Below are positions 12,461 through 29,100 of a stretch of 64,000 bases of DNA, in pieces. The stretch comes from Volvox africanus. Its lineage: Eukaryota; Chlorophyta; Chlorophyceae; Chlamydomonadales; Volvocaceae. Location: positions 1,989,501 to 2,053,500 of the forward strand of contig BSDZ01000079.1 of assembly GCA_030268105.1 (NCBI GenBank), given 5' to 3'. Positions within the stretch are counted from its first letter, which is position 1; each line of letters opens with the position of its first letter. The translations under genes and the position numbers were made by a program. The notes beneath the pieces are model-generated. The model was given only the letters and a program-made list of their open reading frames with translations. It was not told the DNA's origin and did not search any database.

Positions 12461-13276
12461 TCATATGCCAGGAAGGTCAATCTCATCAGGCCCCAGCAGA
12501 CTCAGGAGGCAATAGGAGTCGCTGCGCGTAAGGCACACGCCTTCATCCGTGGTCGCATCACTGGAATTGCTGGCCCCTGAGCTGACAAGATCAGCAATTC
12601 GTGGCTCATCTATATCGCCACCACTTCCATGCAGCACGTCCTCGCTGTCCTCGGACAGCAGGAATGAGTCAATGAAATTGGCAAACTCAAGGTCCTCCGG
12701 TTGCTGCTGCAGACCGCTGTTGCAGACCGAGACGGGTGATGCTGCCAGAGGTGGCGGTGACGGTGGTGACTGAATGACACCCACCGTTGGCACACTGTTT
12801 GTGCACGACGCGGATGGGATAGCCGCTGCTGACGAAATACCCGAACTGGTGTACGTTGCGGCAGTCATTGGCTGAATAGCTGCCGTGCAGGTCATCATAG
12901 GCCACATTGTCGACGTGCTCGGCTGAAGCATGGGCGCGCCAGGGATACCTGGAACAGCTGCTGTCATTCCAACATTTGCTGCAGAGGCTGCGCCCAATGC
13001 GGGCATGGTCGCGGCAGCCATAGCGGCAGCGGGAAGCCAAAACGGTGGGAACATTCCCATAAAAGGAAAGAAGGGATTGCCCGGCATGCAATATGGCACA
13101 GGTGGAATCATGCCCATAGGCAGAGGCGGGTACTGCCAGCCCGGGACGCCGGTCATGGGCCCTGCTGCCGGCCACGCGGCATCCTTCGCGGGCTTCTTCG
13201 ATAGTTGGCAAACGGACGCGGCAGTTTCACAAGCCACGCGCTTCTTCGACGGAGAATTAGCTGCCATGGTAGCCAT
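12461..13276 (-). CDS. Unrecognised Met/Pro/Ala-rich protein with acidic C-terminus
   Basis: A continuous 271-codon frame from the ATG at 13276 (a second ATG is at 13267). I do not recognise a family. Residues 7-30 are basic and Lys/Ser/Cys-containing (SPSKKR). Residues about 35-85 are very rich in Pro, Met, Phe and Trp (PPLPMGMIPPVPYCMPG, FPFMGMFPPFWLP). The middle is Ala/Ser/Thr-rich. The C-terminal 80 residues are acidic and end in a hydrophobic-acidic motif (LLSLLGPDEIDLPGI), a pattern common in transcription activation domains. A possible splice acceptor lies just upstream (about 13300), so the exon could be the last of a longer gene or have a spliced leader. Coding status rests on length and composition; function is unknown. 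Confidence 0.55.
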   Translation of the reverse strand: MATMAANSPSKKRVACETAASVCQLSKKPAKDAAWPAAGPMTGVPGWQYPPLPMGMIPPVPYCMPGNPFFPFMGMFPPFWLPAAAMAAATMPALGAASAANVGMTAAVPGIPGAPMLQPSTSTMWPMMTCTAAIQPMTAATYTSSGISSAAAIPSASCTNSVPTVGVIQSPPSPPPLAASPVSVCNSGLQQQPEDLEFANFIDSFLLSEDSEDVLHGSGGDIDEPRIADLVSSGASNSSDATTDEGVCLTRSDSYCLLSLLGPDEIDLPGI

Positions 13277-14491
13277 TTCCAGGCAGAAATAGGGCGACCT
13301 GGCAGGAGAAAATGCCATAACGTAACGACTGTTAGTAGATATCAACCCGCTCGATAACACTTCATTCGCATCAAGAAACAATTCAAGTATAATCAGCTGC
13401 GACTCAAAACAATGTGCGGTCCTACTGCAACATTTTATACGAAGCAAAGATCAGAACATCCTGAAATGTCTGGACACTCCACATGTAACCGGCCAACAAA
13501 ACTGCGCAAAGCTGTGCATTGAACGCGATAAGTAGGAAGCGACCAAGAGTTGCGGGAAAAAGTCGCGACGCAGGCCGCCGGAGGTGTTTGGCTCGCATGA
13601 ACTTCGGCTCATGAACCCACACAACCAAGGCCGGCCCTTGCTTACCTTAATAAGTAGCAGACACTTGCCTCCAGAATTAGCTACGGCTTAGTGCCAACTC
13701 CAACCTCCAACTCCTCACAGTGAGACTATTCGAAACTCCCTTAACTTCACTTCAAACAAGCCCCTGTGGCGAGACTTGGGAACTTTCCGGTAATGTCGTA
13801 AGCTCCGAAGATTCCTAGCAATGACAATTCAAGAAGAAGTGAGAATACTGTACGACACATTAGGCCCCCGGTCGCACAGGACTGGACCTCAAACTGTATC
13901 CGAAACACGAATAAGGAAAACAAATTATTCAAAAGGCGTTGTTATGACGCGGTATTTTCGAGCCATGTCAAGCATGCTATCACGCTTAAGAGATTCCGTG
14001 ACATAAACGCGATGCACAGAAAGTTCGTTACATGGTTAATGATTAGAATTTAATATCGTTCAAAGTTTTCCATGCGGTGAAGGTCAAAGTATCTTACGTA
14101 TAGTGCGTGTGCAAGCGGTGTCATTTTGGCACCCATAGCGCTGCTATTACACCACCTCGCCTACTTAGGTAACAGCACGAGCTCAAGCGTAACCTTTTTT
14201 AAGTATACAAACAAGGGTTCCTTACCTTGGATTAGTTACGTATGCATTTCTCAGCTGCTATATAACTCCGACACGCTGGTACCGCTGCCAAGATACCTGG
14301 CGCCGTTGCGATAGGATATAAAAATTGGGCGCTGCGATGGTTAAATAATAATTTGTTCACGAAGATGGGAAATACAAATAGAGCGTTGCGAGCAACATAA
14401 TTCTTCACCATCGCAACGCTCTATTTGTATTCCCGTGGCAACGGCACCCACTGCCACTCCTCCTAACCTGCCGTTGCCAGCCCTCTGGCCT
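13277..14491. other. Intergenic between Met/Pro-rich gene and THEP1-like gene
   Basis: No coding exon is supported. It contains the 3' flank of the THEP1-like gene, with a perfect 20-bp inverted repeat (14371-14431) and a minus-strand TGTAA at about 14147-14151, and the upstream region or 5' leader of the Met/Pro-rich gene. Confidence 0.5.
14371..14431. repeat. Perfect 20-bp inverted repeat (stem-loop) in THEP1-like 3' flank
   Basis: Bases 14371-14390 are the exact reverse complement of 14412-14431, with a 21-base loop between. It lies 60 bases past the THEP1-like stop codon and upstream of a candidate TGTAA signal, so it would be transcribed in that 3' UTR and fold as a stem-loop. Confidence 0.85.
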
Positions 14492-16513
14492 TCATGCCAC
14501 CTGTGCACGCTGCACCGAGCTGAAACTTTCTCGCAACTTGGCGACAACTTCCTGCATTAAGACTTCGCGATTGCTCCGAGTCACTGTGAGTACCTCGACA
14601 TCAGCACGGGTGACCACCTCTGCCACTTCGCGGAAAATGCGACCTTCTCTGGTTGCCGGGAGAGTGCCCAGGACGACAACGTGAGGGGAGTCCATGGCTT
14701 CACGGACAGCTGGGAAAAAAGCACTTGAAAAGAGCTCCATCTTACCTGAATACAAGTGTATACATGCACAGCGCGAAGGAATTAAGAGCATTAATTGGCG
14801 CAAAGTAATGTGACACAATTGGCTCTTGCCGTGGCACAGAAAGGCACCTCCGAAGAGCAGCCGGACGGCCGGCCAGCCACTGATGACCATGCTTGAGCAT
14901 GCTCATAACAATCACTGGCTTGAACCATTTTCGACATGAAAATGGTATAAAACTTCAGTAACTTGAACTAAGTGTTTCCCATTCATGTGCTGAGGTGAAG
15001 GTGCGATTCTCAAGCCTAAGCATGTTTCAACATTCTTGCTGTACGGCAATCATGCTTGAGTCTTCCTAAAGAACTAGTTTTAAGTAATTTTCATGTTGTG
15101 AATGCATGGATTACTGGTTATTGTCATAGCCATGTGTAGAAAATGACCGCAGGCAAGCCTGAGCATGTCATCATAAGGAAATTGTACGGCAGCCATGCTC
15201 AGGACCTGCTGAGGTGTGGAATCGAAATAAATAAATGTGCACGGCGTGTTTAACGATAGTTGGCATGAGCCACGCGTTCAAAATGACTACTGGTAAGTTC
15301 AGTTTTTTTTGCATTTTTGGTCGCCTAGGATGTGTGTCTTGGTCCCGGGCTGACATGGACACGTAGCGACATGTGTCCTTTCCGGAGTTCGGTTCAGGCC
15401 AATCGTTGTTTGATAGTGAATAGATGCCGTGCAAATAATCACAACTTCGATCCTGACCCCAGGAGAGCCTAAGCATGGCTGTCGTACAACATATATACGG
15501 CTGCAACATGCTCAGGCTTTCCTGGGGTCCTTTCTGACGCGCGGTTCGTGCAATTCATCCCAACCATCGTTAAGTAATTCAAAGAAAACATTCAAATTGT
15601 TGTATCGACTCTAGGCTTGAGTAGGGTTTGAGCTATACTGATGTACAACGTCAGTATAGGGACAAGTTCAGGCTTAAGAACTGTTTTTTACTTCAGCACA
15701 CAAATGGAAAATGCTTCATATTCGTTCTACTGAAAATTTATACAATTTTGTATGCCGAAAAAGCTTCAAGCACGGCGGGCCGGTAATTATTATGAGCATG
15801 CTCGAGCATGATCATCGCTGGCTAGCCGGACGCCCGCATATCTGCCGAAACACCTACGGAGTTTTTCTATGCAGTTTTTCTATGGATTTTCGGGGAACTG
15901 AAGGAAAAAGAACGAATTGGTCGGCGAAAGATACACGCACCTATTTCGTCAATTAGCAGCAACGTAGTGGAAGACGACACTTTTAGCGCCGGCAACGCTA
16001 GGCGTTCAAAACTGTTGATGTCGACAGTATACTTCCCCACTCTTGCACCATGGCCCTACATTTGAAGCAAGAGATGCATGATTGACTTGTCACAGGCATG
16101 TAGGTATCATAACGCCAGCCGCGACAAAACTTCGGGTTTCAAAAGCCTCTAACCCTAAGTGAACACCTCCACTCGCATATTCGCATAGTTTACACTATTT
16201 GGTAGTAAGACAGTTCGGCCAGTTGGAGCCGGGGATGAGACAGGACGGTCCAGCTTTGAGGCGGCCAGCGGGCGGCCTGTCGAGCGGCGGGAACAAAGGC
16301 CCCATCCCATACCTTGCCGATTCGAGCTAGAGGTCCACGCGCACCACCTAATGTGATGAGATCAAAGCCAATCCGCTCGCCTCGTTCATCTCGAAGCTCT
16401 GCTGTATAGAATCCCGCCCATTCCATCTCCTCGGTATGCTGCACTACCCTCTGACACAATGTGCTCTTCCCAACACCAGGTTGACCAGTTAGGAAGAGAT
16501 GACGCTTTGCCAT
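14492..16513 (-). CDS. THEP1/NTPCR-type nucleoside triphosphatase
   Basis: Small P-loop nucleoside triphosphatase of the THEP1 (human NTPCR) family, which hydrolyses ATP, GTP and other NTPs in vitro; its physiological role is unclear. Exons on the minus strand are 16513-16313, 16055-15941 and 14745-14492; phases agree and give 189 aa, almost the length of the human protein (190). Walker A GQPGVGKS is at residues 10-17. The family signatures GFYTAE, GFDLITLGGARGPLARIG, a central SFERLALPAL segment, Walker B LLLIDEIG (about 99-106), KMELFS and a VTRSNR segment near the C-terminus are present in order. The start is the ATG directly before KRHLFL; no in-frame ATG is found upstream. Intron 1 joins K67 to GHGARVGKY and intron 2 splits the Gly codon of DEIG. 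Intron 2 is about 1.2 kb and carries a fold-back element. The divergent SDR gene starts 389 bp away. Confidence 0.93.
14848..15860. mobile_element. Fold-back/MITE-like element in THEP1-like intron 2
   Basis: Imperfect terminal inverted repeats of about 80 bp face each other: 14848-14932 and the reverse complement of about 15765-15860, both containing GAGCATGCTCATAA. The 1-kb interior has no coding frame but has three further hairpins built on CCTGAGCATG / CATGCTCAGG. This is the architecture of a non-autonomous fold-back transposon. I could not define a target-site duplication, so the exact ends are uncertain. The element lies wholly within an intron and leaves the host exons intact. Confidence 0.6.
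15455..15529. repeat. 75-nt near-perfect hairpin inside the fold-back element
   Basis: Bases 15455-15477 pair with 15507-15529 with few mismatches, and pairing continues imperfectly towards a short A/T-rich loop. Related smaller hairpins occur at about 15012-15056 and 15158-15203. The size resembles a miRNA precursor, but no processing evidence can be read from DNA. Confidence 0.7.
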
Positions 16514-16902
16514 AATAAAGCTCCGTGTGGGCAATTTCGAGGGCGTTATTACGACACAGCAACCGTGATAGCGAATACGCGTTTACGCGTAATTAATTGT
16601 AAATCCGTATTGCTCTTATAAAACCTTTTAAGATGACAACGACTGCAGAATTGTATCTTTACAGAGTTAAAACAGGTAAATGTAAAAGCAGCAAATGTCG
16701 TGAAAGCGTTTGCCGCTGGTTGTGCTGACATAAGATTCAGAAGCCAATTATATTTGCCGCCACCTCTACTAGCCGTGGACTGTCAACTATAAAGCGTTAT
16801 CAAAAAGGTCATATCATTACAGCTCGACACCGGAGTCGCGAGAAGTATCGGTACTCCACAAATTAGGAAATTTTCGCTCAAGGTTGCTTTTGTGTTTAGA
16901 AA
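16514..16902. promoter_or_regulatory. Divergent promoter region, THEP1-like / SDR
   Basis: The 389 bp between the start codons of two divergently transcribed genes must contain both promoters and 5' leaders. TATA-like stretches occur on each side (TTATAAAA near 16616 and CTATAAAG near 16787), but neither has been shown to be a start-site element. Confidence 0.5.
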
Positions 16903-21346
<4,444 letters not shown>

Positions 21347-23163
21347 GTTCAGGGAGGATTAGGTGGCAAAGCAACAAGGACGCAGTGGCAAGGCAACCTT
21401 GGCAAGGCAACAAGGATTTTGTAATATGGCTTAAGAGGCATGTACAGGAAAATGGCCAGGGTATAATATGAAGGCACAGTCGGTAGAGTTCTTAAAGCAA
21501 TCATATCTAGTCTGTTGATTTGCATGATGCTCATAACTCATCGCTGAGTCAACTCAAATGATCAAGGGAGATGTATCCTTGATCAGGATTGATTGGCCGT
21601 GCCTTACACGTTGTGATGGCGGGGAAGCTCGGAGTTGAATTTGCAGTTCTTCGTCGGTGGTGTGTTTGAAAGGGGGTCGGTCATCGTTGCCTTAAAGCTC
21701 GAAAGAGCTCAAAACTGCCAAATTATCAAACAATTTGTGCTCCGTTGCGCTGCATCCACTCCCCTTCCAATGCGTTGGGGCTTCTTTGGGTTTTTTGCTT
21801 CGTTGTGGATTACTCAAACGAAGATTGGCATGCTGGCAACCTGGACCGGGCGGGTTCCTTTTGCAAGCGGGAAACACTTGGATGAATGGGGGGAGCGTTG
21901 GGAGCTATGATAGTATAATGCATCTGCTCACCCCTTATCCCATTTAGCTTAAAACCCCGAAGACTGAAGAACGACAGAAAGGGATTCGATTTGTGACTTC
22001 TCGACTCGTCAAGTATTTTTGGTACGGTTGTAGCAAGGCTACTACGGAGTGCAGCGCCACGGAATGCACTTAGACATTTCGACTAAGAATGATTATTGTT
22101 TTCTTTCACAGCACGCCAGGTTTTGTGCTGACCTTTTCTTACGTGGCAGCCTCAGCTCCGGCCAGGTTCGACATTTTGCTTAGGGTGCGCAGGATTAATA
22201 ATCGAAATGGCCAAGGAATGAAGGGGACAACAATCCACGTACATAGATATATACATTAAATGTGCGGGCGGCGCGCCCTTGGGATCCATACCCCAGTGAA
22301 CCAGTAGCCAGCAGCTGTTTACACCGGGGCCTCAATGTTGCACGCGCAGGCATGCAGATATCCCTCTACCTTTTTCAGCCTGCTCCCAGCCTTGCGCCAA
22401 CGACCCAACTGTAGACAACAGCGCCATAAATGCCATTACACCTAGTTTTCGGTTGCATGCGATCTGCACCTGGCAGTTCAGCACATGGATCATCGAAATC
22501 TGTACGTTACTCAGCACCTTTGCCGCTAGGTAAAGCCTCTGCATGATGATGAGCACAAAGACCTTAGGGCCCCGACGCGCCTTTCTTCTGCCGTCGCCAT
22601 TTGTGAGTCTTCGGCACTTAGGATGTCGACACGAAATTCGAATGCATAATGCCTGTCGTTTCACGTATCGATTAAGTCCTGCTGCCCTCTTCCGCAATGA
22701 CGGAGGAAAAGGGAGTAACTCAGGGACGCAGATTTGCAACCCACCATCGGACCTAGTTTTAACCCTGCGGGATAAGTGACACTTTTTGACCGTAACAGAA
22801 TTTTCCTCCAAACCGTTCCTGGAAATCTGTCCTCCAGCTTTCTTGCATGTCAGCACACAGCCAGCAAGCAGCAACGCCCGATTTCCGCTCGAGTCTATCC
22901 CACCTATACCTGCAATAAATCGTCAGGATGTCTAAGACGGATAGTTCCTAACTTCTAACCAACTGACCCCACTGACCGTTTACTACCGACCATAGTTGCC
23001 GAATCCATCACGTTCCACAAGCACACGCTGCCTAACACCCTCAATGTCATTCGGAGTCACAACCCCATACAGCATTCATCACGCTCGGCATCCCTAGTAA
23101 GATACTCATCCCCAGTACCCGGACTAGCAACGGCACGCCACCCTGCCACTAAACGCCCATGGC
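21347..23163. other. Convergent intergenic region, SDR and RPB1 3' ends
   Basis: No gene is supported. It begins with the SDR 3' UTR, which has short GGCAAGGCAACAAGG-type repeats at about 21361-21416 and a TGTAA signal. It ends with the RPB1 3' UTR, where minus-strand TGTAA occurs at 22436-22440, about 720 bases past the RPB1 stop. A 180-codon minus-strand frame (22332-22874) has no recognisable features. Confidence 0.5.
21420..21424 (+). promoter_or_regulatory. Candidate poly(A) signal of the SDR gene
   Basis: TGTAA 74 bases after the SDR stop codon, the expected motif and spacing for a chlamydomonadalean gene. Confidence 0.45.
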
Positions 23164-26100
23164 TCATGGCTTGAATGACGGACTGAAAGTTGGGCTCGTA
23201 CGCTGCGGACTGTATGACCCGTCACCTTGCCGGCCCTGCCCATCCGGTGGCGACAAGTTTACCACCAACCCCGGACTGAAGTGCGCGCTGGTCGGTGAGT
23301 AAGGCTGGTTGCCGCCAGGGCCAGCAGGGGGCGACGGGCTCGGGCCACCTTGTGCCGGGCTCACATCTGCCGTCGGTGAATATGACGGCGACACATCGGC
23401 GGTTGGCGAATACACGGGGGAAATGTCCGTCGTAGGTGAGTAGGCTGCTTGCTTTCTGCTGTCTGCGCCAGTTCGGGAGGCGGGCTCCGCACCACCGCCT
23501 GTGCCGGCGCCGCCAGTCTCTCCGCCAGCACCCGCCGTCGGTGAGTACTGCGGACTCGTCGGCGAGTATTGCGGGCTGGTAGGGCTGTACTGCGGGCTGG
23601 TTGGGCTGTAGTTTGGCGACGTGGGGCTGTAGTTCGGTGAGGTGGGGCTATAGTCGGGTGAGGTGGGGCTGAACGCCGGGCTTGTGGGGTTTGATGGGCT
23701 GTGGCTGGGGCTAGTTGGACTGTAGGTAGGAGACGTCGGCGAGTAAGTGGGACTTGTGGGGGAGTACGCGGGGCTGGTCGGCGAATATGCAGGGCTCGTG
23801 GGCGAATACGCTGGCGACGTGGGGGAGTACGCCGGTGACGTCGGTGAATACGCTGGTGACGTCGGTGAGTAGGCTGGAGATGTGGGGGAGTAGCCTGGCG
23901 ACGTGGGCGAATAAGCTGGACTGGTTGGCGAGTACGCCGGTGACGTTGGTGAGTACGCCGGTGATGTAGGCGAGTATGCCGGTGACGTTGGCGAGTAGGC
24001 GGGACTCGTAGGTGAGTATGCCGGTGACGTCGGTGAGTAGGCTGGTGACGTTGGCGAGTAGGCGGGACTCGTAGGGGAGTACGCCGGCGAGGTCGGGCTG
24101 TAGCCCGGGGACGTGGGGCTGTAGCCTGGGCTGGAGGGGCTGTAGGTAGGCGACGTGGGGCCGCCACTTCCATGCACCGGGCTGAAGCCGCCACCCACGA
24201 TGGGACTGAAGGCACCGCCGCCGATGAAGGGTGAGTGCATCGGCGACAACATGTGCGAGGGCGACATCGGTCCTGGCGTGCGGTGCGGTGAACGGCCGGG
24301 GGTATACCGGCCCGGCGTGTTGAGCAAGCCGTCGTCCCCAAACACCAGGTTTCCCACCTGAACATCCCGAGCAAGGCCGTGGGATATAACAGAAACACAC
24401 GTACCACAGGAGGTATGAAAACGTACATCTTCAAACTGCAGCAGCTGCTTCTCTGATCGTTGCCCGCAACATGATTGCTAATCCCGCCGGGAGGTACTAT
24501 AACTACTAGAAGTGTGGCCCCGAAGCATGCAGCAGGGAGGCAACGTCAGATGCCATAGCTATCTGAATTAAGATTCATGAAATAGGCATCCCTCCAGCGT
24601 TGGATGAGGGAGCAACTCTGACGGATCAGAGCTGACACGGCTAACGCGCACGATGGAAGGCAGAACATGGAGACATGGATAAATACCTCCCGAATTACGA
24701 CCACCTGCATGCCTGCACCAATGACCATCGAGCCTGCAAGCTGACCCAAGCACGCACGTACCTGGACATCAAACGCGCTTTCCAGCGCCGACTCGTCCAG
24801 CAGCAGGTCAAAAGCGCCGGTGCCGAGCGGGCACATGTTGCCCATCATGATGTTGTCCGACACCCCTGTTAACCGGTCGCGCTCGCCGAACATGGCAGCA
24901 CTGCGCAGTTGAGGGTTGGCGAGAACATGCACGCACGCATATTTACAGGATTGGCCTTGAATCCAGTGCGTTTCACGCTGAAGCTGCTTTCGCGTCATTT
25001 CGTTACCTCGACAGGTACCGCCAAGAGTGCCAATCAATGTGCAACATGCGCCTCCGCCAACTGCGCCACATCCAGCATCACACCTTGAATCGCTGGATAT
25101 GCTCAGCCCCACAAGACAGATTGTAATATGTTCTTCGACCTACCACAAACCCTTAACGCCAACGGACATATATTCCCCGCGGCTCAGGTACTCAAGGCAC
25201 AAAGCAAACACGCGCGCACAGCGTGACTCACCGGTACAGAATGTCCACCGTCTCCTCGAAGCTGCACTGCGTTAGCGGCCCGTTCCCGTTCCGGTTGATG
25301 CCGTGGCGCGTGATGGCCATCAGGCAGCCCTTGCATGTCATGATATCCACACTGTGCGCCAACAAGGGAGGGCGGACGGAAATGGCCACCTTCTTCAGCC
25401 CATATTACGTTTTAACATCTAAGGTACACAAAACAGACAGCAGCCATAGAAAAATCAATATAATTGGGGAGACATCAACAAACGCAATAGCTCTGGATTG
25501 CTGAGGCCATTTCTAGTGAAGGTTCCTGGTCCTGGGCAGCAGTGTAAGGCGTGACTCACAGACAAGCAAGGTGGCGGTAGTTGACGTAGGAGCCATCGAA
25601 AGATATGACGTTGCGGACCTCCTTCAGCAGCGCGGCACGGGCGGCCTGCAGACGGTGAAGACGACAGGAAAGCAGGCGAGGGATGTTACTGTGCCTTCCC
25701 GTTGCGCTGCGTAGGCACATAGCCAACTCCTTGCTGCGTTCATCTTTAAACCACACACCCCTACTGACGCCCTACCACACTTGTTGCCCCGCTGGATCTG
25801 AATATGACCCTGCGTTCTAGCTGCCAGTCCGTATAATGGCCCCCCGCTGCACTTTGCTCTCCAACTTACTTCAATACCCAGCACCTCCAGCACTTCGATG
25901 ATGCTGTTAGACATTGTTCGCCGAGGGTCGACACCCTCAAAGGCTAGCACCTACGAGGATAACACGGGGTTAGGAAGGGCTACCTCCACGATGACGGCAC
26001 TGGTATGGCGACGAAAGAGCTCCAGGCCGGCCAAGACCACACAAGCCTTGGCTCAAAAGCACGGCGGCAAAAATACGTCAGTTTCCCCAACCGCGACACT

Positions 26101-29100
26101 CTTCGTAAACGCAATGAACTATGGACGTGCGGGATGAGACGGGGCGTGGCAACGGCGAGTCCTTCTTCTCATTCTCCCAGTCGAACTAGGTCCACAGAGG
26201 ACATTGTTTTCGTGCGGCAACCACAGGGAGCCGGATTGAAGTCAGGCCTGAAACTCAAAAGCGCTTTTCGCCCTGTGGCACGTGCCAAGACACACATACT
26301 AGCACCTTCCTACCTATCCTTAAGCCTGCGTGCAGTCGACATCCCCATCCCAGCTCCATTGTTCCTACATAGCCCATCGGCCGCACCTGCTCGAGATTAA
26401 TGCCTTCTGTGTCCAGAATCCACTCTTCGTACTTGCGGAACATGCCACGCTCCCGGTCGTAAATATGCTGGTTCTCTGCGCGGATGAACACCTTGCGGAT
26501 GTTGGGCACGCCGTGGAGGCGCACGTCCATGATGGCGGCTGACAGCTTAAGCATGGTATCCTCCGTGGGGTCTGCCGACTCGTCCTTACTGGCCTCCTCC
26601 GTCTTAATCACGCTGGATACCGATGATGCAGAAAGAGGCGGTGCAGGAGGCGGAGGAGAGGAGAGGTAGGAAGACGAGCAGGAAAATAAGTTTAAGGCGG
26701 AAGGAAGCGTAGACGGCCGCGAACGTAACTCACACAACATAGTACGTACCGATATGCGTGTTCAGTATACCTACTTAACCTACTTTAGATAGATAATGCG
26801 GTTGCAACGAGCGGCACGGCCACTCACCGAATGCGCATGATGAGCTTCTCCGCATTATCATCGTTGACCAGCACGTTAATGAAGTCCTCCCATTCGTCCT
26901 GCAGCGCCTTCTGGACCGCACCCAGCGTCAGGCCCTTGTCCAGCATAGTCCCGCGGTTCATCTCGAAGCGCAGAAGCCAGTGCGATAGCCGGGGAAGCAC
27001 CTGAAAGTCCTCCTCGCCTGACAAGTGGAAAGAAAGATAACAGACAAGGTAACATTTGAAGCACACTTGCAAGGAATACGTTGGTGAAATTCTGGGGAGG
27101 GCGTGAAGTGGTAGAGCTAGCGCGTCAACAAAAGTAGGCGTAGTGCGAAGTCTGCATGGGGACTAGACGAAGGCGAGTAAAATGCGAGGTATGAAACACA
27201 CACAGATATACATCAGATATACATCGCACCTGCCAGATCGTAGTAGCTGCTGAGCATCTCCTCATCCTCGCCAATAATCGTTTGGTTGGGGTTGGACGGG
27301 TCCACCGGGTCGTACCTACAGCAACGCATGGTGACCAGAGCAATGTCGTAAATTACTTGGAAAGACCTCCGGAACAGTGTGATAAGATCCCAACGGGCCC
27401 AATCAGGTGTGTTGGTGATGGGCAACTGCCTCACGGACATCCAACGTGGCACGTACAATACTGCATAGACATGCTGGAATAATAAAGCGCACTTTGCCAA
27501 TGTACAGCTGCGAAGAATTCGGACATGAGACCTCCCTTCATCGCCTGCCCTCTCGGCTCCGCCAATGCTCACCAGATTTCCGTGGTTTTAACCACGTTCC
27601 TGAAGCAGGTGTACTCCAGTTTGGCCTGCACCTCCTTGGCCCTATCCTTGTTTCTGCGCGTCAGCAATCCAGGAACGATTCAGGAAGCGGGAAAGTACAA
27701 GGCGGCAGCGGGTCAAGTAACCGTGCATAAGCAACGTTAAAACAACATTTTAAAAGCTCCACAGCAACCTCTGTGCTCAAAAAGAACAAAATCGGAAGGA
27801 CACATGAACATTCACGCCAGCCTTCCCACTCTACATCTCGCCAAGCGCGTGCGCAACCTAACAGCCCACTCACTCGCGCAGCCCCGGCAGTAGGTGCACC
27901 GTGAGCGTAGGTGTCTTGATGTTTTTGGCCAAATTGATCAGCTCGGTCAGACGGGGCACGCCCAGCGTCACGTTCTTCGCAGACACACCAGCGAAGTGGA
28001 ACGTGTTCAGCGTCATCTGCGTAGTTGGCTCTCCAAGGGACTGCGCCGCCACTGTGCCTACGCACTCGCCCGGGTGCGCCAGCGCCAGGAAGAACCGCGT
28101 TTCAATTTCACCCAATAGCCAATCGAAGGCCTTTTGGTTGAGCTTGTACTCGGATAGCACCCGCTTGGTGGCCAGGTGCATGCGGACCATACTACGAATT
28201 GTAGATGCGGGGGAGTAACGGGTAAGTGGGAGGTTCGACATAGAGTTTTCAGACATGGACCTGGGCCGATAATTGACTCATTGCACGGGAAAAGAAGAGC
28301 ATAGTACATCTTTGTGCACTCTGGCCCGTGGAAGGGCATTTCCAGTTGTAAGGAAGAGCGAGCCGGGACTGATACGACCAGCCCCTTCTTAGGGATCCCT
28401 TGCTTGCATAAAACATTGCCAGTTTCAACCCACATAACGGTGTTTACCATGCACAGATAGCGAGGACACGTTTCAACGGGAACCAGCTGAACCAGCTTCG
28501 GGCCTGACAAGCCGCACTGGTGCACGCAGCACTAGCGGTGCTTACGAGTGAAACATGATGGTGGCGTTCCGTTGGGCCTCGACTGAGAGACCGTCAGAGC
28601 CCACCACAACCACCAGCCGCCGGCATAAGTCCTGCACCTTGACCACCACCTCCTTCACTGGCAGCCCCGTCCAGCCAGGCCTGCGGACAACGAGGGAAAC
28701 AGAATCTTAAGACCGAACCCACGGTCAGACTACAAATCCAAGTAATAGGATAGTTAAGGGTAGCTTAAGTTAGTAATTCTGCTATGGCGACCACCTCCTC
28801 TTGGACGCCTCCCTACCTATGCGGCTTGCAGCCAAACTTGGTCTGTGCGTTCCAGATCAGGCGGGAGAGGTTGAGCGGGATATTGACCTTCTCGTCGCCC
28901 GTGGTCAGAACCTCCTCTCGAAGCACGCGCAGGTCCTCCTTGAGCTGTGCCATTTCCTCGCGCAGCGCCTGCTCTGACTCGGGGTCAGTGCGCAGTGACT
29001 CATACTCGTCACCGGATAGCCAGTCGGGCGGCATGTCGCGAGACGTGTCAACCCGGTACACCTTGTCGACTTTAACCGGCTGTAGGGAAATACACCGCGA

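Noticed and set aside
22332..22874. 180-codon minus-strand frame downstream of RPB1
   Set aside because: No domain, no suitable splice sites, a composition unlike neighbouring exons, and it lies in the probable RPB1 3' UTR.
23361..24434. Long Arg/Pro-rich minus-strand frames over the RPB1 tail
   Set aside because: They are out-of-frame shadows of the 21-bp heptad repeat, which keeps every frame open.
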